DNA of 64,000 bases from Nigrospora sphaerica (GCA_018287875.1 JAGVVL010000013.1:1736001-1800000); one strand, 5' to 3'; counted from the first letter of the stretch, positions 1 to 10,937 are shown. Notes: generated by a model from the letters alone, not told the origin. Numbers and translations: made by a program.

Positions 1-763
1 TCGCTAAGGTGTTTTCGTCTTGGATGCGGATATACACTGTGCATGCTCCGCCAAGCTTTGCACGGTTTTATCAATCATCCTTGTCCCAACCCGGACTTTT
101 TATCAGATCCGACACAACCCCGGCCACGCCGGCTCTCTGGCTCAGCGTTAAGACTGAAAGGACCGAGCCGTTTGACAACTGACGGCCAAATATTGCTCAG
201 CTGGCAGAACCGTGGGTACATAGGTAAGAAGAAACAGTAGAGGGGTGCATCCCTCCTGTAGGTTACATCGTGTGCTTCCTGCCATGTCCCTGCCTCGGCG
301 CGTCATCCTGCGGCGTTGGCAGCTTGCCTTCATGCTACGCTGTGCTGTTGGGCGGAGAAGCTGCCTGAAGAGCTGCCGTGTCGGGTACTTAAGGTACCTA
401 GGTAGGTACTTACGCACCTGCCTTAACCTCTCCATGGATGCTACCTAAAATAGTACTTCGACTGGGTGCAACCTTTGGCGGCAGAGTCACGTACCTACTG
501 GCTTGCTCTAGAAAGCTGAGGTCAACATTTCTGCCCCGCGTCATTCGTCTCTACCTGCCGGAGGCGACCCGACTGAGCTCAACCTCTTTCTCTGCTTGTA
601 GAATTGGGAGAGCGACTGGAATTCCACCTGGACCGCCCCGTCTGACCTGTGACGATCGCCGTTCCCCATTCTTCCCAACTGTGTTGCCCCTCGGTCTGGT
701 CCCGAGCCATCATCACCTTCGCCCTCGACGATCCCCTCCTCCACCAACAACCGAATTCTCGCC
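1..763. other. Intergenic / 5' flank of the Ubp14 gene
   Basis: No convincing gene is seen. Short reading frames here overlap on both strands and look like chance. A cluster of TACCT/AGGTA words lies at about 385-413, one of many such clusters in this window. The last 250 bases are pyrimidine-rich and run up to the ATG at 764, so they are probably promoter and 5' leader. Confidence 0.5.
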
Positions 764-3341
764 ATGGCGTGCCCTCACGTAGAGTCCATTGGTATGTTGC
801 CCAGGGTGCCGTGCCTTCGAAGCCTGGCCTGTCCTGACTCCTCTTGCCTCCAGCTCTCAAGCCGCCGACGCCCGCTCAGTCCGTCTACCGCGAAGATTGC
901 ACACAGTGCTTCGACTCGATTGTACGCTGCGCCCCGACCCCGGCCTGTTCTTCCCGGGCCCCCAGCAGTGCAGCTTGCCATGCCTCTACGACCGAGGTGG
1001 AGGACACGACGCTGACCCAGGTTGTCCCAGGACGAGCCCGAGGGCCTCGATGTCTGTCTGCAATGCTTCAACGGCGGCTGCCCCGGCGTGCGAGCCCACT
1101 CGCAGCTTCACAATGCCACCCGCTCCCACCCGCTGGCCCTCAACATTCGCCGCACCCGGAAGCAGGTCACGAGGGACGAGCCGCCGGCCAAGATGACCAA
1201 ACTCGCCATCGCCGCCGAGACCGAAGCCGACCGCTACGACTACCACACCGTGCCCAAGTGCCTCGAGTGCAACATCAAGATCGACGCCGCCCACCCCAAG
1301 ATCGCCCCCGTTGTCCAGGGCATCATGACGGCCAACACGTTCGCGCGCCAGGAGGAAGTCAAGGCCTGGGAGCAGGAGTTGACGTCGTGCGAGCACATCC
1401 TGATGTTACAGCAGCAGGAGAGCCGCAAGATCGAGAGCGGTGACCTCGGTCACTGCTTCAAGTGCGACCTTAAGGAGAACCTCTGGTTGTGTCTGGAGTG
1501 TGGCAACCTGGGCTGTGGTCGCTCGCAGTTCGGCGGTGTGGGAGGCAATTCGCACGCTCTCGCGCACAAGGACGAGTCCGGCCATGGCGTGGCTGTCAAG
1601 CTGGGCTCTATTACCCCTGAAGGCACCGCCGATGTCTACTGTTACCTCTGCGACGACGAACGCATCGACAACGACTTGCAGGCCCATTTGGCCCACTGGG
1701 GTATTATTCTGGCGGACCAAGTCAAGACGGAAAAAAGCTTGACGGAGATGCAAATCGAGCAGAACCTGCGCTGGGAGTTCTCCATGACCACGGAGGACGG
1801 ACGCGAGCTCCAGCCCTTGTTCGGTCCTGGCCTTACTGGTCTCAAGAACCTCGGCAACAGCTGCTACCTCGCCAGCATTATACAGTGCCTCTTCGACCTT
1901 CCGTCCTTCCAGGCGCGCTACAGCCGACCCAGCGCCGACCTAGCCATGGTTCTGAACCCTGCCCAGGACTTGGAGACGCAGTTGTGCAAGATGGCCGACG
2001 GCCTGGTGTCTGGACGCTATTCCAAGCCTGACTCGGATGTCGTCGCATCCGAGCACTCTCCCGAGATTCCGCATCAAAAGGGCCTGGCACCTGCCATGCT
2101 GAAGCATCTCATTGGCCGCGGCCACGCCGAGTTTTCTACTATGCGCCAGCAGGACGCCTTTGAATTCCTTCAGCACCTCATTAAGCTCATCACCCGCTCG
2201 CAGCACCCGCCCGAGCTGGGCGATCCCACCCAGCCCTTCCGATTCGTTATGGAGCAGCGACTGCAATGCCTGGGCTGCAAAAAGGTTCGCTACCAATCCA
2301 ATGAACAGGACAGCATCTTCATCGATGTGCCTTTGGAGAAGCTGCCGCCGGTTGAGGGCGAGGGCGAGCAGTACAAGCCTGTGGAGCTCAAGCAATGCCT
2401 TGACAATCTCACGGCGACCGAGGTGGTGGAGTTGACGTGCCCGGCATGCGGCAGTAAGGACGGCTTCTCCAAGCGCTCCCTCTTCAAGACGTTCCCGACC
2501 ACACTGATTGTCAACGCTAAAAAGATGACGATTGAGAACTGGGTTCCCCGGAAGGTGGACGTCCCCGTTATTGTCAGCGACGCGCCCTTCGACCTGGATT
2601 CGTACCTTTCGCCGGGACAGCAAGCTAACGAAGAGCTGCTTCCCGAGGAAGCGGATGCGCCCGCCTTCATCGCCAACGAGGCGGCCCTCGAGCAGCTCAT
2701 GGCCATGGGTTTCCCCAAAAACCGTGGGGAGAAGGCTTTACACGCGACGGGCAACGCCGATGCCAACGCCGCCATGGAGTGGCTGTTTGGCCACATGGAG
2801 GACCCCGACATCGATGAGCCCCTCGTCGTCGCCGCGGCGGGTGGTAGTGGCGGGGCCTCGTCCGAAGCCGACCCCGCTAAGATTAGTCAGGTGTGTGAGA
2901 TGGGCTTCAGTACTCCCCAGGCAAAGAAAGCGCTCCGCGAGACGGGTGGCAGTGTTGAGAGGGCCATAGAGTGGATCTTCAACCACATGGACGACCCGGG
3001 CGATATTGGCGAGGACTCGGGAGCGGCGGCTGCGCCGCCTGCCGAGAAGAAGGAGGCGGGCAATGCGGACTTGCCGGCTCGCTTCCAACTGCAGAGCATT
3101 GTCTGCCACAAGGGCGGCAGCATATTTGCTGGGTGAGTTCTTCCTTGGCTGACTGACGGTGCGATGGCGGGCGTGAGCTAACCAGGACAGACACTATGTC
3201 GCCTTTATCCGCAAAATCCTCGACACGCAGACTCCGAAGTGGGTGCTGTTCAACGACGAGAAGGTGGTGGAAGCTGGCGATGTGGAGGAGATGAAGAAGA
3301 CGGCTTACGTATACTTCTTCAACCGGGTCGAGGTGGCCTAG
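764..3341 (+). CDS. ubp14: Ubiquitin C-terminal hydrolase, Ubp14 / isopeptidase T (USP5) type
   Basis: Cysteine deubiquitinase of the USP5/Ubp14 family, which disassembles free ubiquitin chains and so keeps proteasomes unblocked. Four exons are inferred: 764-791, 854-921, 1031-3132 and 3191-3341, giving about 782 residues, the usual family length. The N-terminus MACPHVESI and the first Cys-rich zinc-finger-like region (C-x2-C, C-x2-C) appear only after splicing. A second ZnF-UBP domain spans about residues 152-240. The catalytic Cys box NLGNSCYLA puts Cys310 at the active site. Two UBA domains lie at about 580-625 and 650-690, each with an M-G-F motif. The His box GHYVAFIRK (His734) is formed across the last intron, and FND (Asp755) supplies the third catalytic residue. 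All catalytic elements are present. The family call is firm; the 28-base first exon is the least certain part. Confidence 0.93.
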
Positions 3342-5220
3342 GGTGACGTTTGTTTCGCCAAGCGACTGGATCCAGTGGGCCTGGAAGCCTCAGCGGCTCC
3401 ATGGCGGGATTTAGGATTGCATGTCATACCCCGGATGGAGTTCAATCTTGCATCGACGTAGAGAGCCTGGGTGGAGTGGAGTGGCTTGGCTACATAGGCA
3501 GACTCTCGACAGAGGCGACAGGAGCGATCCTGAATCAATAGCGCACGCTTAGAGAAGCAATCGCTTGCACAGCAGTATCGTTATTTCAAAGCTGATTCAT
3601 GGTAGAATCTGTCAAACTTGTCACCCTGAAAGCGGTCTCTGCCGCCGCCAACTTCGTTGCACCTACTGCTGCTATCCGATTCCCGTGGTTCCCTGGCGGC
3701 GAGATAGGTAGACATGAGACGCAGCTAGACAAAGACGAGTATGGGATAAAGGACCCGGCGCAGGCACTCCCGATTTTCTTGTTCCATTGTACGTTGCTGT
3801 CAGAAGCACCTAACGGGTATAACGTAGGGGCACGAGGCTTTGACACGGGGAAACCAAAGGCTTTGGACCACGACAACCCCCTTTGTCCCGGAAGGTCTTA
3901 TTCCAGGGACCGGCCGAGCGGCGCTTAAAATCCCGCCGGCCCATCTCCATCGCCTCCCGCGACACCTCCCCGGTCCGTCAGATATTCATCCATCCTTTCT
4001 GCTGCGGTCCAGCCCCCCGCCCCCGTACGCACTCATATCCCTACGCAAACCATCCTCGACCAGACTCGGGTGACCCCTTTTCGCCCTTCCCTCGGCGGCG
4101 CGCGCGTCTCTTCCCCCGGGGAGCGAGGGGCTTTCCCGGGTTTTCTGTTCGCCACCCGTGGGAGACCCGGGGCAATAAAAGCACAGGGCTGTGGGTCTTC
4201 GGCGGAAACGAAGAGAGAAAAAAGCAAGAGCGGAAGAAAGCCGGGACAAAAGAAAGAAAAAGGAGCATAACGGACATGTGCCCCGCGGCGCCGTCCACCC
4301 CGGACCGTCGCCGGCCTCCCGCCCGGTTCTACCCGCCGTCGTCGTCGTCGTCGACCCGCGGGCCGCCTCCAGCCTCCTCCGCTGCGCCGCCGCACCCTGG
4401 CAGCCACAGCTGGATGACGGGGCCGTCGCCGACATCGACGCAGCCAGCGCGCCGTGTGCGCTGTGCGCTGTGCGCGCCGCACGGTACTGGGGCGGCCCAC
4501 CTGCCCTCGCCGACGTCGGCCGTCTCGGCGGCACCACCATCGGGCCCAGCGACTCTGTCTCGCAGGTGGCGGCGGCGGCTAGGAGAGAGGGTCGGCGTCG
4601 GCATATGTTAGCAGTGATACGGGGCCGCGCATGATGGCAGGGAGAGAGATCACTGTGGCGAAGGGGAAAGCGACGCTGCGGTTGCTTCGTGGGCTGTGGA
4701 AGAGGTAAGTATAGACGGAGGATCGAGAGAGGGAAGCCGGTTCTGAACTTGATTGCATACCTAAAAACGTGGACGAAGACGGGTGCCTGAGATAACTATC
4801 GATCTTGAAACAGAGGGCACAGATTAGGGCGAAGTGATGGCAGTCACTGGCGCAGAAGAACTACTTGATTTGTGGTTTTGGTTTTGGATTGAACTCAGGG
4901 CCCTCTAGGCTATATCGTGAATAAAAAAAAAGAATCGTAACGCTGTTCCCAATCTCTACCGTGGATACAAAAAACAAGAAAGTTTGACCATATTAGAAAA
5001 AGTTTGTACCAAGCGTGGAAGCCCGGGGAAGCAGTGCGGCCAGGGTGTGATCTGTCCGCGGTTGCTGCCGTTTTCTTTTTTCCCCCATTTCAACCATATT
5101 GCGCCGGCAAACCAGAGCATAAGGCGTGAAGAGGGAGAATTCCTTTTGTGTGTGGATGCGTGTATGTTGTGTGCGGGTTCGGGGTTAGGTGTGTAGAGGG
5201 ATGGATGGGGGCGGTACTGC
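3342..5220. other. Intergenic, 3' ends of Ubp14 and the repeat protein
   Basis: The two flanking genes converge here. Several overlapping frames of up to 242 codons lie at 3880-4640, but they are rich in R, P, S and G, occur in three or more frames at once and contain simple (GTC)n and purine-rich sequence, so I do not call them genes. Bases 4740-5200 are more A/T-rich with short poly-A runs and probably hold the 3' untranslated region of the minus-strand gene ending at 5221. Confidence 0.45.
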
Positions 5221-8200
5221 TTAGAAGCCAAAGGCAAAGACGGCACCGGTAAGGGCGAGGGCGCCAACCATGGTCGCGGCGGGCTTCAGGAACGAGGAAG
5301 CTCCAGCCGTGACGACTGACTGCGAGGGGCGGGCGGGAGTGGTCGTGTTGCCGGCATGGGCAGGCGACGAGACACCCTTGCCGCACTCGAGGCCAGTGCA
5401 GTAGGGGGTGCCGGCGACGGGGCTGTTGCCGCTCACCTCACCCTTGCCGCAGCCGTCAGCCATATCCGAGCCCGAGCCCGAGCCCGAGCAGCCACTGCCA
5501 CTGCCATCCTGGACGGGGCTGTTGCCATAGGCGGCACCGCCAGTAGGCACAGCGTTCCAGCTCGTCGTCCAGCTAGTGGTCCAGGTATCACCACCCGCAC
5601 CGGCACCACCAGTGGGCGCGACGGTCCAGCTGGTGGCCCAAGAGCTGGCAGTGCCGGTAGGGGCGATGGTCCAGCTGCTAGTCCAGGCCGTTGAAGCGCC
5701 AGAGCCGCCAGCACCAGAGTCACCACCAGCACCGCCACCAACCGAGCCGCCGGCACCGCCACCGATCGAGCCGCCGGCACCGCCACCGATCGAGCCGCCG
5801 GCACCGCCATCAACCGAGCCGCCGGCACCGCCACCGATCGAGCCGCTGGCATCGCCGCCAGGAGCGGGGGTGCCGGGAGCAGGGGTACCAGGAGCAGGAG
5901 TAGCCTCAGGGCCCTTAACAGCGTCGTTGGCAGACGTAGTCTTAGGCGAATCGCCGCCGGGCATGGCGACGGCAGGGTATCCAGAGTCACCGCCGGCACC
6001 ACCGCCGACAGAGCCACCGGCACCACCGCCGACAGAGCCGCCAGCACCACCGCCGACAGAGCCGCCAGCACCACCGCCGACAGAGCCACCAGCACCGCCG
6101 CCAACTGAGCCACCAGCACCGCCGCCAACTGAGCCGCCGGGAGCGGGAGTACCAGGAGCAGGGGAGCCGGCATCACCACCAGCATCACCGCCGGGAGCGG
6201 GGGTGCCAGGAGCAGGGGAGCCGGCATCACCACCAGCATCACCGCCGGGAGCGGGGGTGCCAGGAGCAGGGGAGCCGGCATCACCACCGGCATCACCGCC
6301 GGGAGCGGGGGTGCCAGGAGCAGGGGAGCCGGCATCACCACCGGCATCACCGCCGGGAGCGGGAGTGCCAGGAGCAGGGGAGCCGGAATCACCACCGGGG
6401 GCGGGAGTGCCAGGAGCAGGGGAGCCGGAATCACCGCCGGGGGCGGGGGTGCCAGGAGCAGGGGAGCCGGAATCACCGCCGGGGGCGGGGGTGCCAGGAG
6501 CAGGGGATCCGGCATCACCACCGGCATCACCGCCGGGAGCGGGAGTGCCAGGAGCAGGGGTGCCCTCACCCTCGCCGGCACCGCCAGTAGGAGCCGGGGC
6601 AGAAGGAGTAGTGGCATCAGGACCCCTCACAGCATCGTTGAGAGAAGTAGTCTTGCCAGGTGCGTCAGGAGCGGGGGTAGGGGCAACACCGTAGGAATCA
6701 GTGATGGGGGCAGGGGAGTCGCCGCCGGCAGGAGAGTCGCCGCCAGCAGGGGCAGTGGGGGCGGGAGTGCCATTGACGGCATCGTTAAGCGAAGTGGTCT
6801 TGCTGGGGGAGTCACCCTCGGGGGTGTCGGGGGAGTCGCCTTCGGGGGTGTCGGGGGAGTCGCCTTCGGGGGTGTCATCACTGGGGCCCTTGTCGCCACC
6901 GGCACCACCGCCAACGGAGCCGCCGGCGCCACCACCGACCGAGCCGCCGGCGCCACCACCAACCGAGCCGCCGGCACCACCGCCGACCGAGCCGCCGGCA
7001 CCACCACCGACCGAGCCGCCAGCACCGCCACCGATCGAGCCGCCGGCACCGCCGCCAATGGAACCACCAGCACCACCGCCAACGGAGGCGCCACCGGTAA
7101 CAGCAGGTAGGGCAGCAGGGACGGTGGCCGTGGCCGAGACGCCGGGCTTGTTAGAGCAGTGGCCATCAGCGAAGATATCGACGGCGGCGGTGAACTTGCC
7201 GGCACAGCCAGTGATGAGCTGGATGATGCTGTTAACGTTGACATCAGCCGAGATGCCGCCGATGCCAATGTGCAGGCCGCCGCTGATCTGGCCGAGAGCG
7301 TCGAAGAGACCCTTGGCCTCGCCGTTAACCTTGCCCATGATGTCGGCAAAGAGACCGCAGCCACCGAGTCCGATGATGATCTCCTTCTTGCCCTCCAGGT
7401 GGCCCACTAGCTCGCCGATGATGTCAGCGAAGCCCGAGATGGAGCCGCGCAGGTTGAGGACGCCGCCAATGTCGAGGTTGCCGGCGCCGTGAATGGATCC
7501 CTGAGCACCCTTGATGGCAACACCGAGGCCGACCAGGGAGTCGAGAACGGCCTGCAGGTTGCCGCCAGCCTCGAGGCCGACAACAAGACCGCTGCAGGCC
7601 TTGGCCTTAGCAGTGCAGTCGCCGAAACCACCGATAGCGAGACCAACGCCGGCACCGGCACCGCCACCGATCATGCCGCCAATGCCAGCACCGATGCCGC
7701 CCTTGCCACCAGCGCCGCCGCCGATCATGCCGCCGATTCCAGCACCAATGCCGCCGCTGCCGCCAACACCGGCGCCAATACCGGCGCCAATACCGCCGCC
7801 AATACCGGCGCCAATACCGGCATCGATGCCACCCTTTCCTCCAGCACCAGCCTCGGCACCACCACCAACGCCGGCGTGGCCACCAACACCAGCACCACCA
7901 CCGATGCCGGCACCAGCACCAATACCGGCGCCACCACCAACTTCGAGGCCTCCGTGACCGCCTACATTGGCATCGATGCCGGCACCAACACCACCCTCGG
8001 CGCCACCACCGATGCCGGCACCAGCACCAATACCGGCGCCACCACCAATACCGGCGCCACCACCAACTTCGAGGCCTCCGTGACCGCCAACACCGGCACC
8101 AATGCCGGCGCCGACGCCACCCTCAGCTCCACCACCACCGAAGAGGCCGAAGGTGCGCTTGTCGTAGGGGCTAGCACTGACACCCGAGGCGCTAAGAGCG

Positions 8201-8238
8201 CTAAGAGCCAGGATAGTAAACTGCTGAGTACCCTTCAT
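5221..8238 (-). CDS. Large glycine-rich repeat secreted protein, predicted GPI-anchored
   Basis: Single-exon frame of 1005 residues. It starts with a signal peptide (about 1-22) followed by a dibasic KR, a possible Kex2-type site. The order is: a GAGIG/GGGAG glycine array (about 33-205); a non-repetitive domain (about 206-360) with five Cys; GGAGGSVG-type 8-residue repeats; acidic GDSPDTPE repeats; PAPGTPAPGGDAGGDAGS repeats; further GGSVGGGA repeats; a Trp-rich triplet (about 846-906); then a Cys/Ser/Gly segment. It ends in a small-residue site and a hydrophobic tail (MVGALALTGAVFAFGF), as in GPI-anchored proteins. A motif K-T-T-S-[LA]-N-D-A-V occurs three times between arrays. I infer a cell-wall or surface protein; I do not recognise the Cys domain. 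Copy number probably varies between strains because the arrays are near-identical DNA repeats. Confidence 0.85.
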   Translation of the reverse strand: MKGTQQFTILALSALSASGVSASPYDKRTFGLFGGGGAEGGVGAGIGAGVGGHGGLEVGGGAGIGGGAGIGAGAGIGGGAEGGVGAGIDANVGGHGGLEVGGGAGIGAGAGIGGGAGVGGHAGVGGGAEAGAGGKGGIDAGIGAGIGGGIGAGIGAGVGGSGGIGAGIGGMIGGGAGGKGGIGAGIGGMIGGGAGAGVGLAIGGFGDCTAKAKACSGLVVGLEAGGNLQAVLDSLVGLGVAIKGAQGSIHGAGNLDIGGVLNLRGSISGFADIIGELVGHLEGKKEIIIGLGGCGLFADIMGKVNGEAKGLFDALGQISGGLHIGIGGISADVNVNSIIQLITGCAGKFTAAVDIFADGHCSNKPGVSATATVPAALPAVTGGASVGGGAGGSIGGGAGGSIGGGAGGSVGGGAGGSVGGGAGGSVGGGAGGSVGGGAGGSVGGGAGGDKGPSDDTPEGDSPDTPEGDSPDTPEGDSPSKTTSLNDAVNGTPAPTAPAGGDSPAGGDSPAPITDSYGVAPTPAPDAPGKTTSLNDAVRGPDATTPSAPAPTGGAGEGEGTPAPGTPAPGGDAGGDAGSPAPGTPAPGGDSGSPAPGTPAPGGDSGSPAPGTPAPGGDSGSPAPGTPAPGGDAGGDAGSPAPGTPAPGGDAGGDAGSPAPGTPAPGGDAGGDAGSPAPGTPAPGGDAGGDAGSPAPGTPAPGGSVGGGAGGSVGGGAGGSVGGGAGGSVGGGAGGSVGGGAGGSVGGGAGGDSGYPAVAMPGGDSPKTTSANDAVKGPEATPAPGTPAPGTPAPGGDASGSIGGGAGGSVDGGAGGSIGGGAGGSIGGGAGGSVGGGAGGDSGAGGSGASTAWTSSWTIAPTGTASSWATSWTVAPTGGAGAGGDTWTTSWTTSWNAVPTGGAAYGNSPVQDGSGSGCSGSGSGSDMADGCGKGEVSGNSPVAGTPYCTGLECGKGVSSPAHAGNTTTPARPSQSVVTAGASSFLKPAATMVGALALTGAVFAFGF
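5700..7100. repeat. In-frame tandem repeat arrays inside the glycine-rich gene
   Basis: Three blocks of roughly 24-bp units (encoding GGSVGGGA-like octapeptides) lie at about 5700-5850, 5990-6140 and 6895-7095. Between them, about 6139-6570 carries 54-bp and 42-bp units encoding PAPGTPAPGGD-type peptides. Neighbouring units differ by only a few bases. All unit lengths are multiples of three, so gain or loss keeps the frame. Confidence 0.85.
7640..8150. repeat. N-terminal GAGIG-type repeat array
   Basis: Degenerate repeats encode glycine with alternating Ala, Ile and Val. Within them a longer module containing VGGHGGLEVGGGAGIG occurs twice, with its copies in about 7930-8110, showing a segmental duplication on top of the short repeats. 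Confidence 0.75.
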
Positions 8239-8306
8239 TTTGAAAAGAGAAAGAGTGTGTGATGTAGATGGTTATCGCAAGGAATTTGCTGACTGAGTGT
8301 CGTCGT

Positions 8307-8329
8307 TGTGTGTGTGTGTGTGTGTGTGT
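8307..8329. repeat. (GT)n microsatellite
   Basis: An almost pure GT dinucleotide tract, followed by related TGTGTACGTG words, in the presumed 5' leader of the glycine-rich gene. Confidence 0.85.
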
Positions 8330-8593
8330 TTGTGTACGTGTGTGTACGTGTATCGACTGTAAATGACAGTTAAAGAGTAGTGAACGGCTGACGCAGTCAG
8401 ATTATGGTTAAAATGGGTAGTGATAGCTCGATCAGATGATCTCTCCAGAAGTGAACGAATAGCTGTGAGTATAGAATCAGAATAGCGAATGACTGATTAC
8501 TATGCGTTGTAGAACGAGAGGCAATGGAAGAAACAAGTGCTGAACTGAGGAGGGAAGGGAAAGAAGCGATATTGGGAACGGAAGACTCGGGTC

Positions 8594-8601
8594 TCTTATA
8601 C
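8594..8601 (-). promoter_or_regulatory. TATA-like box of the glycine-rich gene
   Basis: TATAAGAG on the minus strand, about 355 bases before the ATG at 8238. It would imply a leader of about 320 bases that includes the GT tract. It is placed by sequence alone. Confidence 0.35.
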
Positions 8602-10484
8602 CGGGTAGGAGGACGAGAGCCGGCGGTAGCACGAGGAGGTGAAGGAAGCCGATGGCTAGGGCGGGCATGGAGTTGACTCACCCGGCGTGCCGGCGCCATA
8701 CTCGACGCGCCGTCGTAGTCTCGCTCCCTCCCGGGACGATGACGGGCACACGAGGTGGGAAGAGGACCGGTGGGACCGCTTGGACCGCGTGTGTCTGCAT
8801 GGCGCGATGCGGGCGTGCTGTCTAGCGCAGAGGCGATGAGAGCCTCGTGTTGGCCTCCCCGTGGCCCCTGCCCGGGAGTCTTGGGCGCTTCTCCAGGAGG
8901 GTGCTCAATCTCTGTCAAACAAGCCGGTCGACGGGCTAGAAGCTTCATCGGCCCAGGCCTGGGTGGGCAGGAGCAAGTGGAGAGGCATCGCAGCGCGCAC
9001 GGGTCGGGCCAAGATCTGCGCAGATCTCCCGCGGGCGTAATGGTGGTGGAGGGGCACGCACAATCTCGGCGGAGGAGAGCATTGTGGCATAGTAGCATTC
9101 ATGGAGGAGCCCGACAGCCGGAGCGGGCGGTGGCTGACGCGAGCGCCCATTGTCGCAGGTTGGGCGAGGGCCTTGGCACAGGGCAGTCGGTGCCACCGCT
9201 TTGGGGGTGGGGGCAGGCAAACAGGGGAGTCGATCAACTGGGTGACAGGTTGACGGCGCGAGGAAGCTCGAATGCGGCAATCCATCTCACGGGATGGATG
9301 TTTCGAGTTGTCGGAAACGCGAGTGGGGGGGATGGCCCCTGCAAGCCCTGTGGTCTGCGAGTGCTTGCGAGTGCTTGCGAGCGACTCCCGCTTGACCCCA
9401 AGTGGAAGGGCAGACGGCCGGGCCAATTAGCAGTCGTGCCAGGCTCAAATAGGGAAGACGAGCTCAGCCTAGAGCGGTTTCGCAATATGAGGCAATCTAT
9501 GAATGTGGGGAGCAGGCCAATGCACTTGGGCTGAGCTGCTGCTGGGATGCCTGTCTAGTTGTGTATAGCTCAGGACGGCCTGCAGTGGTGTAATTGAATG
9601 GGGCTGGTGTTTTCTGCGTGCTTGGACGATCACTTTTTGTAGCTCCCTTTATTTTTCTTTTTTTGCTTTAGGCGGTGCAGCCGCAACCCACTTTTGCCTG
9701 TATTTACCGCTGCACCTGCGTCTGCTGCACCTGCAGCTGCACCCGCCCCTGCCTGTACAAGCCTTGGTGGCTGGTGGGGCACCTGCTGGGACTTCCATTT
9801 CTGGCTGTTCAACGTCGCCGGGTATCGTCGCAATAGGCAAGTATGAGATGAATGAACGGCACACGGACGGACGACCGTCCCAGGTATAGGGTGATAGAAG
9901 AAACAGTCAACCGAAGAAGAAAAGATGCTGTCTTGCACTACACCAAGTGTGTCCTCCAGCCTCGACCATGATTGCGCACGCGTCGCCCTGCTTGTAGGAT
10001 TTCCGCTTCCGGGCTCGCCCGTATGCACGCCGCCATCACCGGCGCTCGTGACGAAACCCTCCCCGCGATGGTCCGATGTACGCAATCACACGCTCTGCCT
10101 GTCTGAACAGATTCTACGCCTCTGTCCCTTCATCTGCCCATCTGGTCTTGTCTGCCGCGACGTGACTCGACTCGACGCGACTGGCTGTCGGCGCTAGCAT
10201 CATATTGGAATCCGTGCGGCCTTGCCGTGCTGCCAGCTAGACTAGCCCCGGGTCCACGACGCCCGCCGGCGCCCTCCTCGGGTGCCCTTGATGTTAGTTC
10301 CAGCTTCACCCCTTTTCCCATCATCCCTCATCCGTCGTATTACATTGAAATTCGTTGCCGCTCGCCAACTAGCCGGCTTCCGGCCCGCTTTCCACTGGTC
10401 GGATGACAGACGGAGCGCTCGGACTGGTACATTTGGCCATCTACTCTTGGCCTCTTACCGTTGGTCTTGCCGTCTCGATTTCGG

Positions 10485-10937
10485 ATGAAGATCAGCACCG
10501 CTCTCGTGCCTTGCTGCGCGTTGTCAAACCTCGGCCTGAGCGTCAGCGTCACGGCCGCCGCCAGCGCCGTGGTGAGCATCCAAGGCTCTCTTCTCTCTGA
10601 CCCTATTCGCTCAGCCCCTATCATTGCCACAAGCGGGCCAGGCTCGCCCTTGACAGAAACACTGGGCCGCCGTCACTTTCCAGGCATGATGGCCGACGTT
10701 TCCAAGCTGATGCAAGCTCCTGGCCGCGCGGGGATGACCCGTCGAGTAGCCCACCCTGGACTTCATGGCCGCGTTGCTTCTGTACCTGCTTACACAGCGC
10801 CAGCCTCTCGGCTCGTCTCGTGGCCCCGCAGGTTGGGTATCACATACATGCTACCCCCCCCGGCCCGGGCGCCGGTGTGCATAGTTGGCCCACTGTCGTC
10901 TTCAGCCGGCCTTGGCCTAACGGAGCTCGCTCACTAG
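10485..10937 (+). CDS. Candidate small secreted protein (weak)
   Basis: A 150-codon frame begins MKISTALVPCCALSNLGL and runs into a small-residue stretch ending TAAASA, which resembles a signal peptide with a cleavage site near residue 28. Beyond that the sequence is not recognisable. A donor-like GTGAGC at 10572 and an acceptor-like TTCGCTCAG ending at 10614, with CTGAC between them, could be a 43-base intron, but splicing there leads quickly to a stop. A second open, coding-like segment at about 10970-11109 could be a later exon. The signal-peptide-like start is observed; the gene model is a guess. Confidence 0.22.
   Translation: MKISTALVPCCALSNLGLSVSVTAAASAVVSIQGSLLSDPIRSAPIIATSGPGSPLTETLGRRHFPGMMADVSKLMQAPGRAGMTRRVAHPGLHGRVASVPAYTAPASRLVSWPRRLGITYMLPPPARAPVCIVGPLSSSAGLGLTELAH

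Larger units (their letters stand above)
8239..10484. other. Intergenic, 5' flank of the repeat protein and beyond
   Basis: Contains a (GT)n microsatellite just upstream of the minus-strand gene, a TATA-like element at 8594, and then sequence with no gene I can support. The longest frame (259 codons at 8755 on the plus strand) is rich in R, G, S and W, has competing frames on the other strand and no recognisable feature. A short repeat of GAGTGCTTGC occurs near 9358-9385. Confidence 0.45.

Noticed and set aside
3883..4640. Overlapping frames of up to 242 codons after the Ubp14 gene
   Set aside because: R/P/S/G-rich text in three or more frames on both strands at once, simple repeats inside, no domain or signal.
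5576..6694. 372-codon Pro/Glu-rich frame opposite the glycine-rich gene
   Set aside because: Mirror of the repeat arrays; no independent start context or domain. Kept only as a finding about frame openness.
8755..9534. 259-codon plus-strand frame
   Set aside because: Arg/Gly/Trp/Ser-rich, no hydrophobic core, no motif, competing antisense frames of similar quality.
10572..10614. 43-base intron in the candidate small secreted gene
   Set aside because: Splice signals are plausible, but the spliced frame stops after about 13 codons.
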